A stretch of 64,000 nt of DNA from Caulobacteraceae bacterium (GCA_947475875.1 CANJME010000011.1:35396-99395); one strand, 5' to 3'. Shown: positions 48,762 to 60,238, counted from the stretch's first letter. Numbers and translations: made by a program. Notes: a model not told the origin generated them from the letters alone.

Positions 48762-49388
48762 TCAGGCTTTTTCTTTTTCCTGCGCCGGATGCCGCTCTAG
48801 AGCCCAATCGATCGCCTGTTCGAGGTGGTCATCGCCCCAGAAGAGTTCTTCGCCGACCATGAAGGTGGGGGCGCCGAAGATGTGGCGGGCGATGGCTTCT
48901 TCGGTCTGGGCTTTCAGGCGCGCCTTGATGGGCTCGGAGGCGGCGCGCTCGAAGGCGGCGTCTGGATCTGTCCCGGCCTTGATCAGAATGGCCTCCAGCA
49001 CCGTCTCGCGGCTGATGTTGAGGCCGTGGGCGAATTCGGCCTCATAGACGCCGCGGGCGAAGGCCTCGCCCCAGCCGTCCTCCAGCCCCGCGACCGTCAG
49101 GCGGCTGGCCAGCAGGCTGTGCTGCGGGAAGGGGTCGGGCTGGACGAAGGACAGGCCATAGGCGGCCGCCCGCCGCTCCATGTCGCGCCACATGTTGCGG
49201 CCCTTGTCGGGATAGATGTTGAACGGCGAGGTCTGCCAGCCTTGCCCCGCAAAGATCGGACCGAGCAGGAACGGTTTCCAGGCGATGTCGACGCCGGCCG
49301 TTTCCGCCACCTCGTCGATGCGCATGGCCGACAGGTACGAATAGGTCGAGGCGAACTCGAACCAGAATTCGATGACGGGGCGGGTCAT
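48762..49388 (-). CDS. 2-hydroxychromene-2-carboxylate isomerase/DsbA-family protein
   Basis: 208 residues: IEFWFEFASTYSYLSAMR (thioredoxin-like start with Ser in place of the DsbA Cys pair), FLLGPIFAGQGWQTSPFN, and FGAPTFMVGEELFWGDDHLE near the C-terminus. This matches the HCCA-isomerase/GST-kappa branch, which uses glutathione. Overlaps the DUF1801 gene by 4 bp. Confidence 0.88.
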   Translation of the reverse strand: MTRPVIEFWFEFASTYSYLSAMRIDEVAETAGVDIAWKPFLLGPIFAGQGWQTSPFNIYPDKGRNMWRDMERRAAAYGLSFVQPDPFPQHSLLASRLTVAGLEDGWGEAFARGVYEAEFAHGLNISRETVLEAILIKAGTDPDAAFERAASEPIKARLKAQTEEAIARHIFGAPTFMVGEELFWGDDHLEQAIDWALERHPAQEKEKA

Positions 49389-49816
49389 CCGAGATCGAGC
49401 CCGTGGGTTTTCATGTGGGCGAAGGAGCGGGCGACGATCTCTCGCAAGACGGCCAGGTCGATGTCGGTGAGCTTGTTGATGTGCACGCAGCCGCCGGACT
49501 TCTTGTATTTGCCGAGGCGGGCGTAGAGCTCGGGACCGCCGTCGAACCTTGAGTGCAGATAATAGGTCATGTGCGGCTTGCGCGGCGAAAAACAGGCGAG
49601 CGGCACATCGCCCTCGCGGCCGGACTCATAGCGATAGTGCCGCGTGCCGAAGCCGGTGATCGAGGGGCCCCACATGACGGCGGGAAAGCCGGTGGCCTCT
49701 TCATAGAGTTTCAGCGAGGCCACGGCGTCCTCGCGGCGGCGCGGGTTTTCGAACCCGGCGATGAAGTCATCGACGGAAACGGCAGTAGGGCGGGTCTTGT
49801 TTTCCTCGGCGGCCAT
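49385..49816 (-). CDS. DUF1801-family protein
   Basis: 143 residues from ATG at 49816. FENPRRREDAVASLKLYEEATGFPAVMWGPSITGFGTRHYRYESG and YLHSRFDGGPELYARLGKYKKSGGCVHINKLTDIDLAVLREIV match the DUF1801/YdhG-like fold. Function unknown. First gene of a two-gene unit with the isomerase. Confidence 0.8.
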   Translation of the reverse strand: MAAEENKTRPTAVSVDDFIAGFENPRRREDAVASLKLYEEATGFPAVMWGPSITGFGTRHYRYESGREGDVPLACFSPRKPHMTYYLHSRFDGGPELYARLGKYKKSGGCVHINKLTDIDLAVLREIVARSFAHMKTHGLDLG

Positions 49817-49907
49817 AGGACGAGATTTCCACGGAATGCAGCGTTTGGCGACGGCAGGATTTCTGGGAGGAAGTCGAGGCGGCCTGAGCCCTGCCTGCAA
49901 CCTCCTT

Positions 49908-50010
49908 CCGATTGTCCCCGCGAAGGCGGGGATCCATGCGGCGATAGACCTTCGACGTTCGAGGGTGATTTGAAGATCGGATGGATCCCCGCCTTCGCGG
50001 GGACAGTCGG
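49908..50010. repeat. Paired palindromic repeat, GTCCCCGCGAAGGCGGGGAT family, copy 2
   Basis: Same layout and nearly the same arms as 23106-23207, with ends CCGATTG and CAGTCGG, in the gap between the DUF1801 gene and the next leftward gene. Confidence 0.85.
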
Positions 50011-50020
50011 TAGAAAAAAG

Positions 50021-50425
50021 TCAGAATTTTCGGTTGCCCGGTTCGGCGACAATCTGATGTGGGTCGCGGTAAATAATCTCGCCGGGATCGCGTGTGGTCA
50101 GGATTTCCACGTGGACGCCACAGGCCTCCAGCGCCAGCTTTAGGCGGTGCATCTGCTTTATGTGTTCGTCCGCTTCGGGCTTGAACCATGACAGTCCTGG
50201 CTGACCATCGCCCTTCCACCCACCGCGCTGGAATTTGTCCGGCACCTTCAGGTTTTTGGAAAACCAGCCGCTCAGTTCCCCAGCTTCCTTGAGCGCCCAG
50301 CTTTCGGAGAATTCGGACTGCCGGGCGAAATCGATGGCCTGGAAGAGGCCCAGCCTTTGGCGCTGTGACCCGACCTGCTGAAAGCAGACAAAACGAACGT
50401 AGATTCGCTCCGCCGACCTTTTCAT
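50021..50425 (-). CDS. Conserved hypothetical protein
   Basis: 134 residues. RIYVRFVCFQQVGSQRQRLGLFQA, then LSGWFSKNLKVPDKF, LSWFKPEADEHIKQMHRLKLALEACGVHVEILTTRDPGEIIYRDPHQIVAEP. I have seen this layout in uncharacterised proteobacterial proteins but know no function. It overlaps the following YcxB-like gene by 4 bp, so the two are co-translated. Confidence 0.7.
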   Translation of the reverse strand: MKRSAERIYVRFVCFQQVGSQRQRLGLFQAIDFARQSEFSESWALKEAGELSGWFSKNLKVPDKFQRGGWKGDGQPGLSWFKPEADEHIKQMHRLKLALEACGVHVEILTTRDPGEIIYRDPHQIVAEPGNRKF

Positions 50426-50967
50426 CCCTCCGGCTTTTGGCGCCGTTTCTTGAACCTGACCGGCACGCCGGCGGCCCGGAGGTGGCCGATGACATCGGCT
50501 CGGTCTTCGTGCCTGGCGAATATGCGGTCTGGCAGAATGAAGTAGCTCACCGTCTGGGTGTGGATCAGCAGAAACCCCGGGCCTTCCAGCCAGGCGAAAA
50601 AATCGGGCCAGGGAATGCGGGATTGAGAATAATCGGTCTTCACGAAGAAGGCGGCGTCATCCCAGGAATAGGCCAGTTCTGTGTGCAGTAACTTGTTGGT
50701 GCGGAGGTTCCGTCTGGTTCTGGAAATGACCAGGAACCAGCCCAGGAGCGTCATCAAGCCAGCGGCGGTCAACCCGCCGATGAACGCCCAGCCGATGATA
50801 TAACCCTGCCACGCGGCGATCAGGCCGACGATGAGCATGGCGGGCAGGATGAGGACGCGCGGCCGAACGAGGCTGCGTGACATTTCGAGCCGCACCGCAC
50901 CGGTGACGTCGGCGTCAGTGAGGCGGTACGCGTGGGCGGCGATTGGCCCGGCATGGTTTGAGTTCAT
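50422..50967 (-). CDS. YcxB-like membrane protein
   Basis: 181 residues from ATG at 50967 (SD GGGGG upstream). Two adjacent hydrophobic segments (about 34-80, VLILPAMLIVGLIAAWQGYIIGWAFIGGLTAAGLMTLLGW), then a cytoplasmic beta-rich region (LHTELAYSWDDAAFFVKTDYSQSRIPWPDFFAW) like the YcxB-like domain. The open frame continues into the palindromic repeat upstream (MDPRNKSGDD), which is not part of the gene. Confidence 0.72.
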   Translation of the reverse strand: MNSNHAGPIAAHAYRLTDADVTGAVRLEMSRSLVRPRVLILPAMLIVGLIAAWQGYIIGWAFIGGLTAAGLMTLLGWFLVISRTRRNLRTNKLLHTELAYSWDDAAFFVKTDYSQSRIPWPDFFAWLEGPGFLLIHTQTVSYFILPDRIFARHEDRADVIGHLRAAGVPVRFKKRRQKPEG

Positions 50968-51056
50968 GGCGATGACCCCCTCGCGCCCGAAACCTTGGCC
51001 ATAGTGGGCCCTTCGAACGCATGATGGAATGGGGTTTCGTTTGCCTAACCCACCAT

Positions 51057-51190
51057 CGTCATCCCCGGACTTGTTCCGGGGATCCATCGCTGTGCGCTTC
51101 GATAGAGTGCGTGATCGCCGCGCGCGCGGCGATCAATCCACGGTCCGTGCGGCGGGACAATGGATCCCCGGAACAAGTCCGGGGATGACG
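51057..51190. repeat. Paired palindromic repeat, GTCATCCCCGGACTTGTTCC family
   Basis: 134 bp with inverted ends: CGTCATCCCCGGACTTGTTC on the left and GAACAAGTCCGGGGATGACG on the right, plus a central CGCCGCGCGCGCGGCG hairpin. A relative of the 23106-type family with different stems, between the YcxB-like gene and pntB. Confidence 0.85.
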
Positions 51191-51212
51191 GGCTGGGGGT
51201 AAGAGGTTCGGG

Positions 51213-52628
51213 CTACAGCCCCTTCAAGATCCCCTCGACCATCTTCTTGGCGTCGGCGAGCAGCATCATGGTGTTGTCGCGGAAGAAGAGTTCGTTCTCT
51301 ACGCCCGCGTACCCCGCCCCGCCCATGGAGCGCTTCACGAACAGCACCGTGCCGGCCTTTTCGACGTCGAGGATCGGCATGCCGTAGATCGGGCTCTTGG
51401 GGTCGGTCTTGGCGGCGGGGTTGGTGACGTCGTTGGCGCCGATGACGAAGGCGACGTCGGCGGAGGAGAACTCGGAATTGATGTCTTCCAGCTCGAAGAC
51501 CTCGTCGTAGGGCACATTGGCTTCGGCCAGCAGCACGTTCATGTGGCCGGGCATGCGGCCGGCAACCGGGTGGATGGCGTATTTCACGTCGACGCCGAGG
51601 GCTTTCAGCTCATCGCCCATTTCGCGCAGCGCATGCTGGGCCTGGCTGACCGCCATGCCGTAGCCGGGGACGATGATCACCTTGGAGGCGTTCTTCATGA
51701 TGAAGGCCGCATCGTCGGCTGAGCCCTGCTTGAACGGGCGCTGCTCGCCGCCCGCGCCGCCCGCCACCGCATCCTCGCCGCCGAAGCCGCCGAGGATGAC
51801 CGAGATGAAGGACCGGTTCATGGCCTTGCACATGATGTAGCTGAGGATCGCACCGGAGGAGCCGACGAGGGCGCCGGTAATGATCAGGGTGGTGTTTTCC
51901 AGCGTGAAGCCCAGCGCCGCCGCCGCCCAGCCGGAATAGCTGTTGAGCATGGAGACCACGACCGGCATGTCTGCCCCGCCAATGGGGATGATCAGGGTGA
52001 CGCCGATCAGGACCGACAGCGCCGCGATCGCCCAGAAGGCCCAGATGGCTGCACCGTGGCTTATGATCAGCACGACCACCAGGGCGACGATGGAGCCGGC
52101 GATGGCGATGTTGATCAGGTGGCGGGCAGGCAGCAGGATCGGCGCGCCCGACATATTGCCGTTGAGTTTGGCCGCCGCGATCACCGAGCCGGAGAGGGTG
52201 ATGGCCCCGATGGCGAGACCGAGCGACAGCTCGATCAGCGACTGCATGTGGATGTCGCCCGGCGCGCCGATGCCGTAGGCGCCGGGGGTGTAGATGGCGG
52301 CCACGGCCACGAGACAGGCCGCCGCGCCCACGAGGCTGTGGAAGGTTGCGACCAGCTGCGGCATCTGGGTCATGGCGACCTTGCGGGCGATCACCGCCCC
52401 GATGCCGCCGCCGACAGCGATGCCGCCGACGATGAGGCCCAGCGTGGTGGTGTCCAGCAGGCCCTCGCCATAGAGGGTGGCGAGCGTGGTCAGCACCGCG
52501 ATGGTCATGCCGATCATGCCGAAAGTATTGCCCCGCCGGCTGGTCACCGGGCTGGACAGGCCCCTGAGCGCCAGAATGAACAGGACGCCGGAGACGAGAT
52601 AGAGAACGGCGGCGAGATTGGCGTTCAT
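51213..52628 (-). CDS. pntB: NAD(P) transhydrogenase subunit beta
   Basis: Membrane subunit with NADP-binding domain III, coupling hydride transfer from NADH to NADP+ to proton import. 471 residues: eight or nine N-terminal hydrophobic segments, then domain III with IIVPGYGMAVSQAQHALREM, HPVAGRMPGHMNVLLAEANVPYDEV and FVIGANDVTNPAAKTDP. Last gene of the pnt operon. Confidence 0.95.
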   Translation of the reverse strand: MNANLAAVLYLVSGVLFILALRGLSSPVTSRRGNTFGMIGMTIAVLTTLATLYGEGLLDTTTLGLIVGGIAVGGGIGAVIARKVAMTQMPQLVATFHSLVGAAACLVAVAAIYTPGAYGIGAPGDIHMQSLIELSLGLAIGAITLSGSVIAAAKLNGNMSGAPILLPARHLINIAIAGSIVALVVVLIISHGAAIWAFWAIAALSVLIGVTLIIPIGGADMPVVVSMLNSYSGWAAAALGFTLENTTLIITGALVGSSGAILSYIMCKAMNRSFISVILGGFGGEDAVAGGAGGEQRPFKQGSADDAAFIMKNASKVIIVPGYGMAVSQAQHALREMGDELKALGVDVKYAIHPVAGRMPGHMNVLLAEANVPYDEVFELEDINSEFSSADVAFVIGANDVTNPAAKTDPKSPIYGMPILDVEKAGTVLFVKRSMGGAGYAGVENELFFRDNTMMLLADAKKMVEGILKGL

Positions 52629-52822
52629 TACTTAGTTCCCCCGGTGGGCTTGGCGCCCTTCGATTTGGAGATGTGGAAGCAGACGATGATGCCCAGGATG
52701 GCGATGCCGACGACGCCGAACCAGATGTCGTTGCTGTCATAGCGGATCAGGCCGCGCGCCAGCCGCGCGCCGAACCATCCGAGCACAATGCCGTAGGCGA
52801 AGAGGAAGGCGGTGCGGGTCAC
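52628..52822 (-). CDS. Extra small membrane protein within the pnt operon
   Basis: 64 residues from GTG at 52822 (overlapping the pntA2 stop as GTGA), ending with a TAA that shares a base with the pntB ATG. Two hydrophobic segments: [21 protein letters not shown] and [19 protein letters not shown], then a basic tail. Tight overlaps on both sides argue that it is a real gene, but it is not one of the usual Pnt subunits and I recognise no family. Confidence 0.6.
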   Translation of the reverse strand: MTRTAFLFAYGIVLGWFGARLARGLIRYDSNDIWFGVVGIAILGIIVCFHISKSKGAKPTGGTK

Positions 52823-53160
52823 TTGACCTCTGCCTTGGCCGCCGGTTTTTCCTTCTTCTTGTACATGGCCAGCATCCGCTGGGTGACCAGGAAGCCGCCG
52901 AAGATGTTGACGGCGGCGAAGGCCGCGGCGATGGCGCCGGCGCCCTTGGAAACCCACATCGAACCGGATGTTCCCTCAGCGCCTCCGCCGGCCGCGGCGG
53001 CCAGCAGGGCGCCGACGATGATCACCGAGGAGATGGCGTTGGTGACGCTCATCAGCGGCGTGTGCAGGGCGGGCGTGACGCTCCAGACCACATAGTAGCC
53101 GACGAAGATGGCCAGCACGAAGATGGCCAGGCGGAACACGGTGGGATCGACGGCTTCCAT
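52819..53160 (-). CDS. pntA2: NAD(P) transhydrogenase subunit alpha 2 (membrane part)
   Basis: 113 residues: three or four membrane segments, including [49 protein letters not shown], the conserved domain II stretch of PntA. The alpha subunit is split in two genes, as usual in alphaproteobacteria. Starts 10 bp after pntA1. Confidence 0.93.
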   Translation of the reverse strand: MEAVDPTVFRLAIFVLAIFVGYYVVWSVTPALHTPLMSVTNAISSVIIVGALLAAAAGGGAEGTSGSMWVSKGAGAIAAAFAAVNIFGGFLVTQRMLAMYKKKEKPAAKAEVK

Positions 53161-53170
53161 GGGTGTGGTC

Positions 53171-54526
53171 CTACTTCTTTTTGGGCGGGGTCTTTTTGGC
53201 GGGGGCGGCGGCTTTCGCCGGGGCTGCGGCTTTAGGCTTCGCCACGGCCTTCGGTTTCGCTGCTACGGGCGTCTGCTTCGCAGTGGCGGCGGGTTTGGGA
53301 GCCGCTTTGGCGGCTGCGGGTTTCTTCGCGGGCGCGGCTTTAGCGGCCGGGGCTTTTTTCGCCGCCGGTTGAGCCCCCGCCTGCGCGGGGGGGTTCGGTG
53401 ATAAATTAGGATGCACCACCTTGCCGCCGCTGGTCAGCATTGCGGCTTTGAGGATCTCGTCCTCGGCGTCCGGGGCGATCTTGCCGTCCTTGATCAGCAG
53501 GCCGACGAAGGCCAGCAGGTTGCGGCCGTAGAGGTTGGAGGCGTCAGCGGCGATGCGACCGGGCAGGTTGGGGCTGCCCAGGATGATGACGCCGTTTTTG
53601 GTGACGGCGGTCTTGCCCAGCACCGCGCCGTCGACATTGCCGCCTTGTTCGATGGCGAGGTCGACGATGACGCTGCCGGGCTTCATCGAGGCCACCTGAG
53701 CGGCGCTGACCAGGATGGGCGCCTTCCTGCCCGGGATCAGGGCCGTGGTGATGACGATGTCCTGCTTCTTGATGTGCTCGGTGACCAGGGCGGCTTGTTT
53801 GGCCTGATATTCCGCGCTCATCGGCTTGGCGTAGCCGCCGGCGGTCTGGGCGTTCTTGAACTCCTCGTCCTCGACGGCGGTGAACTTCGCGCCGAGGCTT
53901 TCGACCTGTTCCTTGGTGGCGGGGCGAACGTCCGTGGCGGTGACCACGGCGCCGAGACGGCGGGCGGTGGCGATGGCCTGGAGCCCTGCGACCCCCACGC
54001 CCATGACGAACACCTTGGCGGCGGCGACAGTGCCGGCGGCGGTCATCATCATCGGCATGCCCTTGCCGAAGGCGGCGGCGGCCTCGATCACCGAGCGGTA
54101 GCCGGCAAGGTTGGCCTGGCTGGAGAGGGCGTCCATCACCTGGGCCCGCGTGATCCTCGGGACGAACTCCATGGCGTAGGCGGTGACGCCGGCTTTCGCC
54201 AGGGCGCTGACGGCGGCTGCGTTGTTGTAGGCGTCCATCAGGGCGACGACGATGGCGCCCTTTTTCAGGGACGCGGTCTCTTTGGCGTCGGGGGCGCGGA
54301 CTTTGATGACGATGTCGGCGGTCTTGAGCGCCTCGGCGGCCGATTTGGCGATCTTGGCGCCGGCGGCGGCGAATTCGGCGTCGGGGATGGATGAGCCTTC
54401 ACCCGCGCCGGTCTCGATGATGACGGCGGCGCCGAGGGCGATGTATTTCTTGACGGTTTCCGGCGTCGTGGCGACCCGGGTTTCACCCGAAAGCCGCTCT
54501 TTCAGTACTGCAATCGTAACAGCCAT
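53171..54526 (-). CDS. pntA1: NAD(P) transhydrogenase subunit alpha 1 (NAD-binding part)
   Basis: 451 residues. Domain I with [42 protein letters not shown] and [23 protein letters not shown] (NAD-binding). After about residue 390 comes a 60-residue Ala/Lys/Pro tail, much longer and more repetitive than in typical PntA, ending in PPKKK. First gene of pntA1-pntA2-small gene-pntB. Confidence 0.94.
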   Translation of the reverse strand: MAVTIAVLKERLSGETRVATTPETVKKYIALGAAVIIETGAGEGSSIPDAEFAAAGAKIAKSAAEALKTADIVIKVRAPDAKETASLKKGAIVVALMDAYNNAAAVSALAKAGVTAYAMEFVPRITRAQVMDALSSQANLAGYRSVIEAAAAFGKGMPMMMTAAGTVAAAKVFVMGVGVAGLQAIATARRLGAVVTATDVRPATKEQVESLGAKFTAVEDEEFKNAQTAGGYAKPMSAEYQAKQAALVTEHIKKQDIVITTALIPGRKAPILVSAAQVASMKPGSVIVDLAIEQGGNVDGAVLGKTAVTKNGVIILGSPNLPGRIAADASNLYGRNLLAFVGLLIKDGKIAPDAEDEILKAAMLTSGGKVVHPNLSPNPPAQAGAQPAAKKAPAAKAAPAKKPAAAKAAPKPAATAKQTPVAAKPKAVAKPKAAAPAKAAAPAKKTPPKKK

Positions 54527-54601
54527 GCGATCTCCCCAGAAAGAGAGATTAGGTTGGGTTTACGACGGGGGGCAAGTCGTTTCGGCGCCGGCAAAAAGGG
54601 T

Positions 54602-54702
54602 TCACACGACGATCACAACGGATGCACGACGAACACGACGGGATCGGACGCGCACGAAAAGCGTCGTGACCGTTGTGAAATCGTCGTGTTCGTCGTGTGC
54701 AC
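54602..54702. repeat. 101-bp inverted-repeat element B, CACGACGATCACGACGGATG family
   Basis: Gapless alignment with element A (40536-40636). It begins TTCACACGACGATCACAACG and has inverted right-end units (TCGTCGTGTTCGTCGTGTG). Its centre GGACGCGCACGAAAAGCG resembles the centre of A. It is preceded by CGGCGCCGGCAAAA, which also precedes element E. Confidence 0.85.
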
Positions 54703-54730
54703 CCTAAGGCGCGCGGGAGGCGCGCACGGG

Positions 54731-54970
54731 TCAGTGCCCGGGCTTTTTCTTGTCGCGCAGGATCAGGATGCCGACGGCGAGGACGACGACGGCGGTGGCG
54801 GCGGAGCCCATGAAGCCGACGCCGACAGCGAAGAGGAGGGCGAAGAACAGCAGGCCCGCGGCCAGGCCCAGGCTGCACCACTTATAGGCGGCCAGGAAAT
54901 TGGTGTAGGTCCGCGCCTGCTCGTGGACGTCCATTTCGCCGCGGTGATAATCGCCGGATTTGCCAGCCAT
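54731..54970 (-). CDS. aa3-type cytochrome c oxidase subunit IV
   Basis: 79 residues: YHRGEMDVHEQARTYTNFLAAYKW is the short cytoplasmic N-terminus typical of the alphaproteobacterial aa3 subunit IV, followed by two hydrophobic segments (LGLAAGLLFFALLFAVGVGF and AATAVVVLAVGILILRDKKK). It stands apart from other cox genes. Confidence 0.85.
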   Translation of the reverse strand: MAGKSGDYHRGEMDVHEQARTYTNFLAAYKWCSLGLAAGLLFFALLFAVGVGFMGSAATAVVVLAVGILILRDKKKPGH

Positions 54971-55104
54971 CGGTCCTGCCCTGTTTCGAACTACGTTTGG
55001 TTTGTCCGCGACTATACGGTTTTGAGGTGAGGCTCAAGACGGTGGAAGCTCGCTGGACGCCGCGGGTGCTGGCGTCTGACAACCTGCACAGATAGCATCA
55101 GCTC

Positions 55105-56244
55105 ATGAGAGCGGCATCCATCGGGGATTATCGGGCGCTGGCGAAAGCGCGGCTGCCGCATTTCCTGTTCGAGTATCTGGACGGCGGGGCGCACGGGGAG
55201 ACGACCCTGGCCCGCAACCGGTCCGACCTCGACGCCGTGCAGCTTCGCCAGCGGGTGATGCGGGATGTCTCGGCGATTGATCTGTCGACCGAGCTGTTCG
55301 GCGAGCGGCTGGCCATGCCGGTGGCGCTGGGGCCGATCGGGCTTTCGGGGCTGATGGCGCGACGGGGCGAGGTTCAGGCGGCGCGGGCAGCGGCGAAAGC
55401 AGGGGTTCCGTTTTGCCTGTCGGCCATGAGCGCCTGTTCGATCGGCGAGGTGAAGGCCGCGCGCGTCCCCTTTTGGTTCCAGCTCTACATGCTGCGCGAT
55501 CGGGGGTTCATGCGCGAGCTGCTGGGGGTGGCGAGGGAGGCGGGGGTGAGCCGGCTGGTGTTCACCGTCGACATGCCGGTGCCGGGGACGCGGTACCGGG
55601 ACTATCGCTCAGGCCTGGCCGGCGCGCCGGGCTTAAGCGGCGACGCGCGGCGGGTGTGGCAGGGGATGCTGCGGCCGGGCTGGGCGTGGGACGTCGGACT
55701 GATGGGCCGGCCTCACAGCCTGGGCAATGTGGCGGCGGCGTTGGGCTCAAAGAGCAGCCTGTCGGATTTCTTCGCCTGGATGCGAGGGAATTTTGATCCG
55801 ACCGCGACGTGGAAAGACCTCGAATGGCTGCGGGCCGAGTGGAAGGGGCCGCTGATTTTAAAGGGCGTGCTGGAGGCGGAGGATGCGCTTTCGGCCGCGA
55901 AGATCGGGGCGGACGGGGTGATCGTTTCAAACCACGGCGGGCGACAGCTGGACGGGGCGCGGTCAACAGCGGCGGCGTTGCCGGAGATTGCCACGGCGGT
56001 CGGCGGCAAGCTCAAGGTGCTGGCCGACGGCGGGGTGCGGTCGGGGCTGGACGTGGTGAAGCTGCTGGCGCTGGGGGCCGACGCGGTGCTGCTGGGCCGG
56101 GCCTGGGCGTTTGGGCTGGCGGGCGGCGGCGAGCAGGGCGTGGCGCATGTGCTGGAGCTGCTCCGCGCGGAGATGGGCGTGACGCTGGCGCTGTGTGGGG
56201 TGACGGGCGTGGGGGAGATTTCGGGGAAGATGCTCGCCCCCTAA
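55105..56244 (+). CDS. lldD: FMN-dependent alpha-hydroxy-acid dehydrogenase (L-lactate type)
   Basis: 379 residues, (beta/alpha)8 FMN enzyme. PHFLFEYLDGGAHGETTLARNR at the start, ALGPIGLSGLMARRGE, VFTVDMPVPGTRYRDYRSGL, ILKGVLEAEDAL (Lys), SNHGGRQLDGA (catalytic His and Arg) and DGGVRSGLDVVKLLALGADAVLLGR (FMN phosphate) are all seen. LldD-like, but substrate could be another 2-hydroxy acid. Confidence 0.9.
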   Translation: MRAASIGDYRALAKARLPHFLFEYLDGGAHGETTLARNRSDLDAVQLRQRVMRDVSAIDLSTELFGERLAMPVALGPIGLSGLMARRGEVQAARAAAKAGVPFCLSAMSACSIGEVKAARVPFWFQLYMLRDRGFMRELLGVAREAGVSRLVFTVDMPVPGTRYRDYRSGLAGAPGLSGDARRVWQGMLRPGWAWDVGLMGRPHSLGNVAAALGSKSSLSDFFAWMRGNFDPTATWKDLEWLRAEWKGPLILKGVLEAEDALSAAKIGADGVIVSNHGGRQLDGARSTAAALPEIATAVGGKLKVLADGGVRSGLDVVKLLALGADAVLLGRAWAFGLAGGGEQGVAHVLELLRAEMGVTLALCGVTGVGEISGKMLAP

Positions 56245-56345
56245 CCGACCGTCCCCGCGAAGGCGGGGATCCAACAGCCCTCAATGACATCCACAAGCGC
56301 CTGAACGGGATTCGGATGGATCCCCGCCTTCGCGGGGACAATCGG
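56245..56345. repeat. Paired palindromic repeat, GTCCCCGCGAAGGCGGGGAT family, copy 3
   Basis: Same arrangement as 23106-23207 and 49908-50010; ends CCGACC and CAATCGG. It occupies the gap between convergent lldD and the hydrolase gene and could serve as a bidirectional terminator. Confidence 0.85.
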
Positions 56346-56353
56346 GAGTAAGA

Positions 56354-58765
<2,412 letters not shown>

Positions 58766-58773
58766 TACCTGGT

Positions 58774-58814
58774 CGTCATCCTCGGGTTGGCCGTAGACCA
58801 ACCCGAGGATGACG
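58774..58814. terminator. Perfect 17-bp hairpin between gdhA and fba
   Basis: CGTCATCCTCGGGTTGG and its inverse with a 7-nt loop, centred between the convergent stops of gdhA (58765) and fba (58822). No T-run, so it may be a palindromic repeat rather than an intrinsic terminator. Confidence 0.6.
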
Positions 58815-58821
58815 GCGTTAT

Positions 58822-59910
58822 TTACTCCGCCGCAGCCTTCGCAGAGGCGCCGATCTTCGGATCGAGACTTCCCGCCGCATAGGCCTTGGCCATGACCGAG
58901 GTGTGTTTGACGCGGATCTTCGAGGCCTGGCCGGCGGCGCCGAATTCGGTGAAGCGCTGGGCGCAGACGCCTCGCATGGCTTCCTTGGCGGGCTTGAGGT
59001 AGCTGCGCGGATCGAACTCGCCCGGCTTTTCGACGAACACCTTTCGGATGGCCGCGGTGATGGCCATGCGGTTGTCGGTGTCGATATTGATCTTGCGCAC
59101 GCCGTTCTTGATGCCGCGCTGGATCTCGGCGACGGGCACGCCCCAGGTCTGGGGCATCTTGCCGCCGTACTGGTTGATCAGGTCCTGCAGGTCCTGGGGA
59201 ACCGACGATGAGCCGTGCATGACCAGGTGAGTGTTGGGCAGGCGGCGGTGGATTTCCTCGATGACGTGCATGGCGAGAACATCGCCGTCCGGCTGGCGTG
59301 AGAACTTGTAGGCGCCGTGACTGGTGCCCATGGCGATGGCCAGGGCATCGACCTTGGTGCGCTCGACGAAATCGACGGCCTGGTCCGGATCGGTGAGCAG
59401 CTGGGAGTGATCGAGCTTGCCTTCGAAGCCGTGGCCGTCTTCCTTTTCGCCCATGCCGGTTTCGAGCGAGCCGAGCACGCCCAGTTCGCCTTCGACCGAG
59501 ACGCCGCAGCTGTGGGCCATTTCGGTGACCGTGCGGGTGACCTCGACATTGTAGTCGTAGTCGGCGGGGGACTTGCCGTCTTCCTTCAGCGAGCCGTCCA
59601 TCATCACCGAGGTGAAGCCGTACTGGATGGCGGTGGCGCAGGTGGCCGGTGAATTGCCGTGGTCCTGGTGCATGCAGACCGGGATGTGTGGGTAGATCTC
59701 GACCAGGGCGTCGATCAGCCGGGCCAGCATGATGTCGTTGGCGTAGGCGCGCGCGCCCCGGGACGCCTGGATGATCACCGGCGCGTCGAGCGTGTCGGCG
59801 GCCTCCATGATGGCGAGGCCCTGCTCCATGTTGTTGATGTTGAACGCGGGCAGGCCGTAGTCATTTTCAGCGGCGTGATCGAGCAGTTGTCGAAGCGTAA
59901 TCCGGGCCAA
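58822..59910 (-). CDS. fba: Fructose-bisphosphate aldolase, class II
   Basis: 362 residues: [22 protein letters not shown], zinc-binding [31 protein letters not shown] and [18 protein letters not shown] class II (zinc) aldolase of the CbbA-like type. Third gene of the leftward gap-pgk-fba cluster, separated from pgk by a repeat (328-bp gap). Confidence 0.95.
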   Translation of the reverse strand: MARITLRQLLDHAAENDYGLPAFNINNMEQGLAIMEAADTLDAPVIIQASRGARAYANDIMLARLIDALVEIYPHIPVCMHQDHGNSPATCATAIQYGFTSVMMDGSLKEDGKSPADYDYNVEVTRTVTEMAHSCGVSVEGELGVLGSLETGMGEKEDGHGFEGKLDHSQLLTDPDQAVDFVERTKVDALAIAMGTSHGAYKFSRQPDGDVLAMHVIEEIHRRLPNTHLVMHGSSSVPQDLQDLINQYGGKMPQTWGVPVAEIQRGIKNGVRKINIDTDNRMAITAAIRKVFVEKPGEFDPRSYLKPAKEAMRGVCAQRFTEFGAAGQASKIRVKHTSVMAKAYAAGSLDPKIGASAKAAAE

Positions 59911-60238
59911 GGCGGCAGGTCCCCTTAGTGAAATTTCTTGTGGGCGAGAGGTATAGCCGAATCCGGCCTCGTCTCAAACGGAGAGCGGCGCCGGCAAAAT
60001 AAGTACACGGAGATCACGGAGGAGACACGGAGATTACAGAGGGCGCTAGCGCCATTCGGAGCTTTAAGGCTGTTCAGGGCAAAGCGATTTTTCGAGCGCC
60101 TTCGGCGCTCTGGCCGCCCCCAGCGGCGTCGTGGTGCGGGCTTGCCAAGTCCCGGACATTCTCCGTGAACTCAGTGTCTCCTCCGTGATCTCTGTGTACT
60201 TATTTTCCACGTCTTACTCGCGAAGGAGGAAAGCGGCT
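59911..60238. other. 328-bp gap between pgk and fba, occupied by inverted repeat E
   Basis: Most of the gap is inverted repeat E (59996-60206), described separately. The remaining about 85 bp next to fba must hold any fba promoter; no clear promoter seen. Confidence 0.5.
59996..60206. repeat. 211-bp long inverted repeat E (CACGGAG family)
   Basis: Left arm AAAATAAGTACACGGAGATC with CACGGAGGAGACACGGAG following; the right end is the inverse. Central hairpins GGCGCTAGCGCC and GAGCGCCTTCGGCGCTC. The left arm keeps the spacing of the GxxExxY terminal repeats (ACACGxxGATCACGxxGGA). Preceded by CGGCGCCGGC, as is element B. Confidence 0.85.

Noticed and set aside
50968..51087. N-terminal extension of the YcxB-like gene (MDPRNKSGDD...)
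   Set aside because: This is translated palindromic repeat; an SD-supported ATG lies at 50967.
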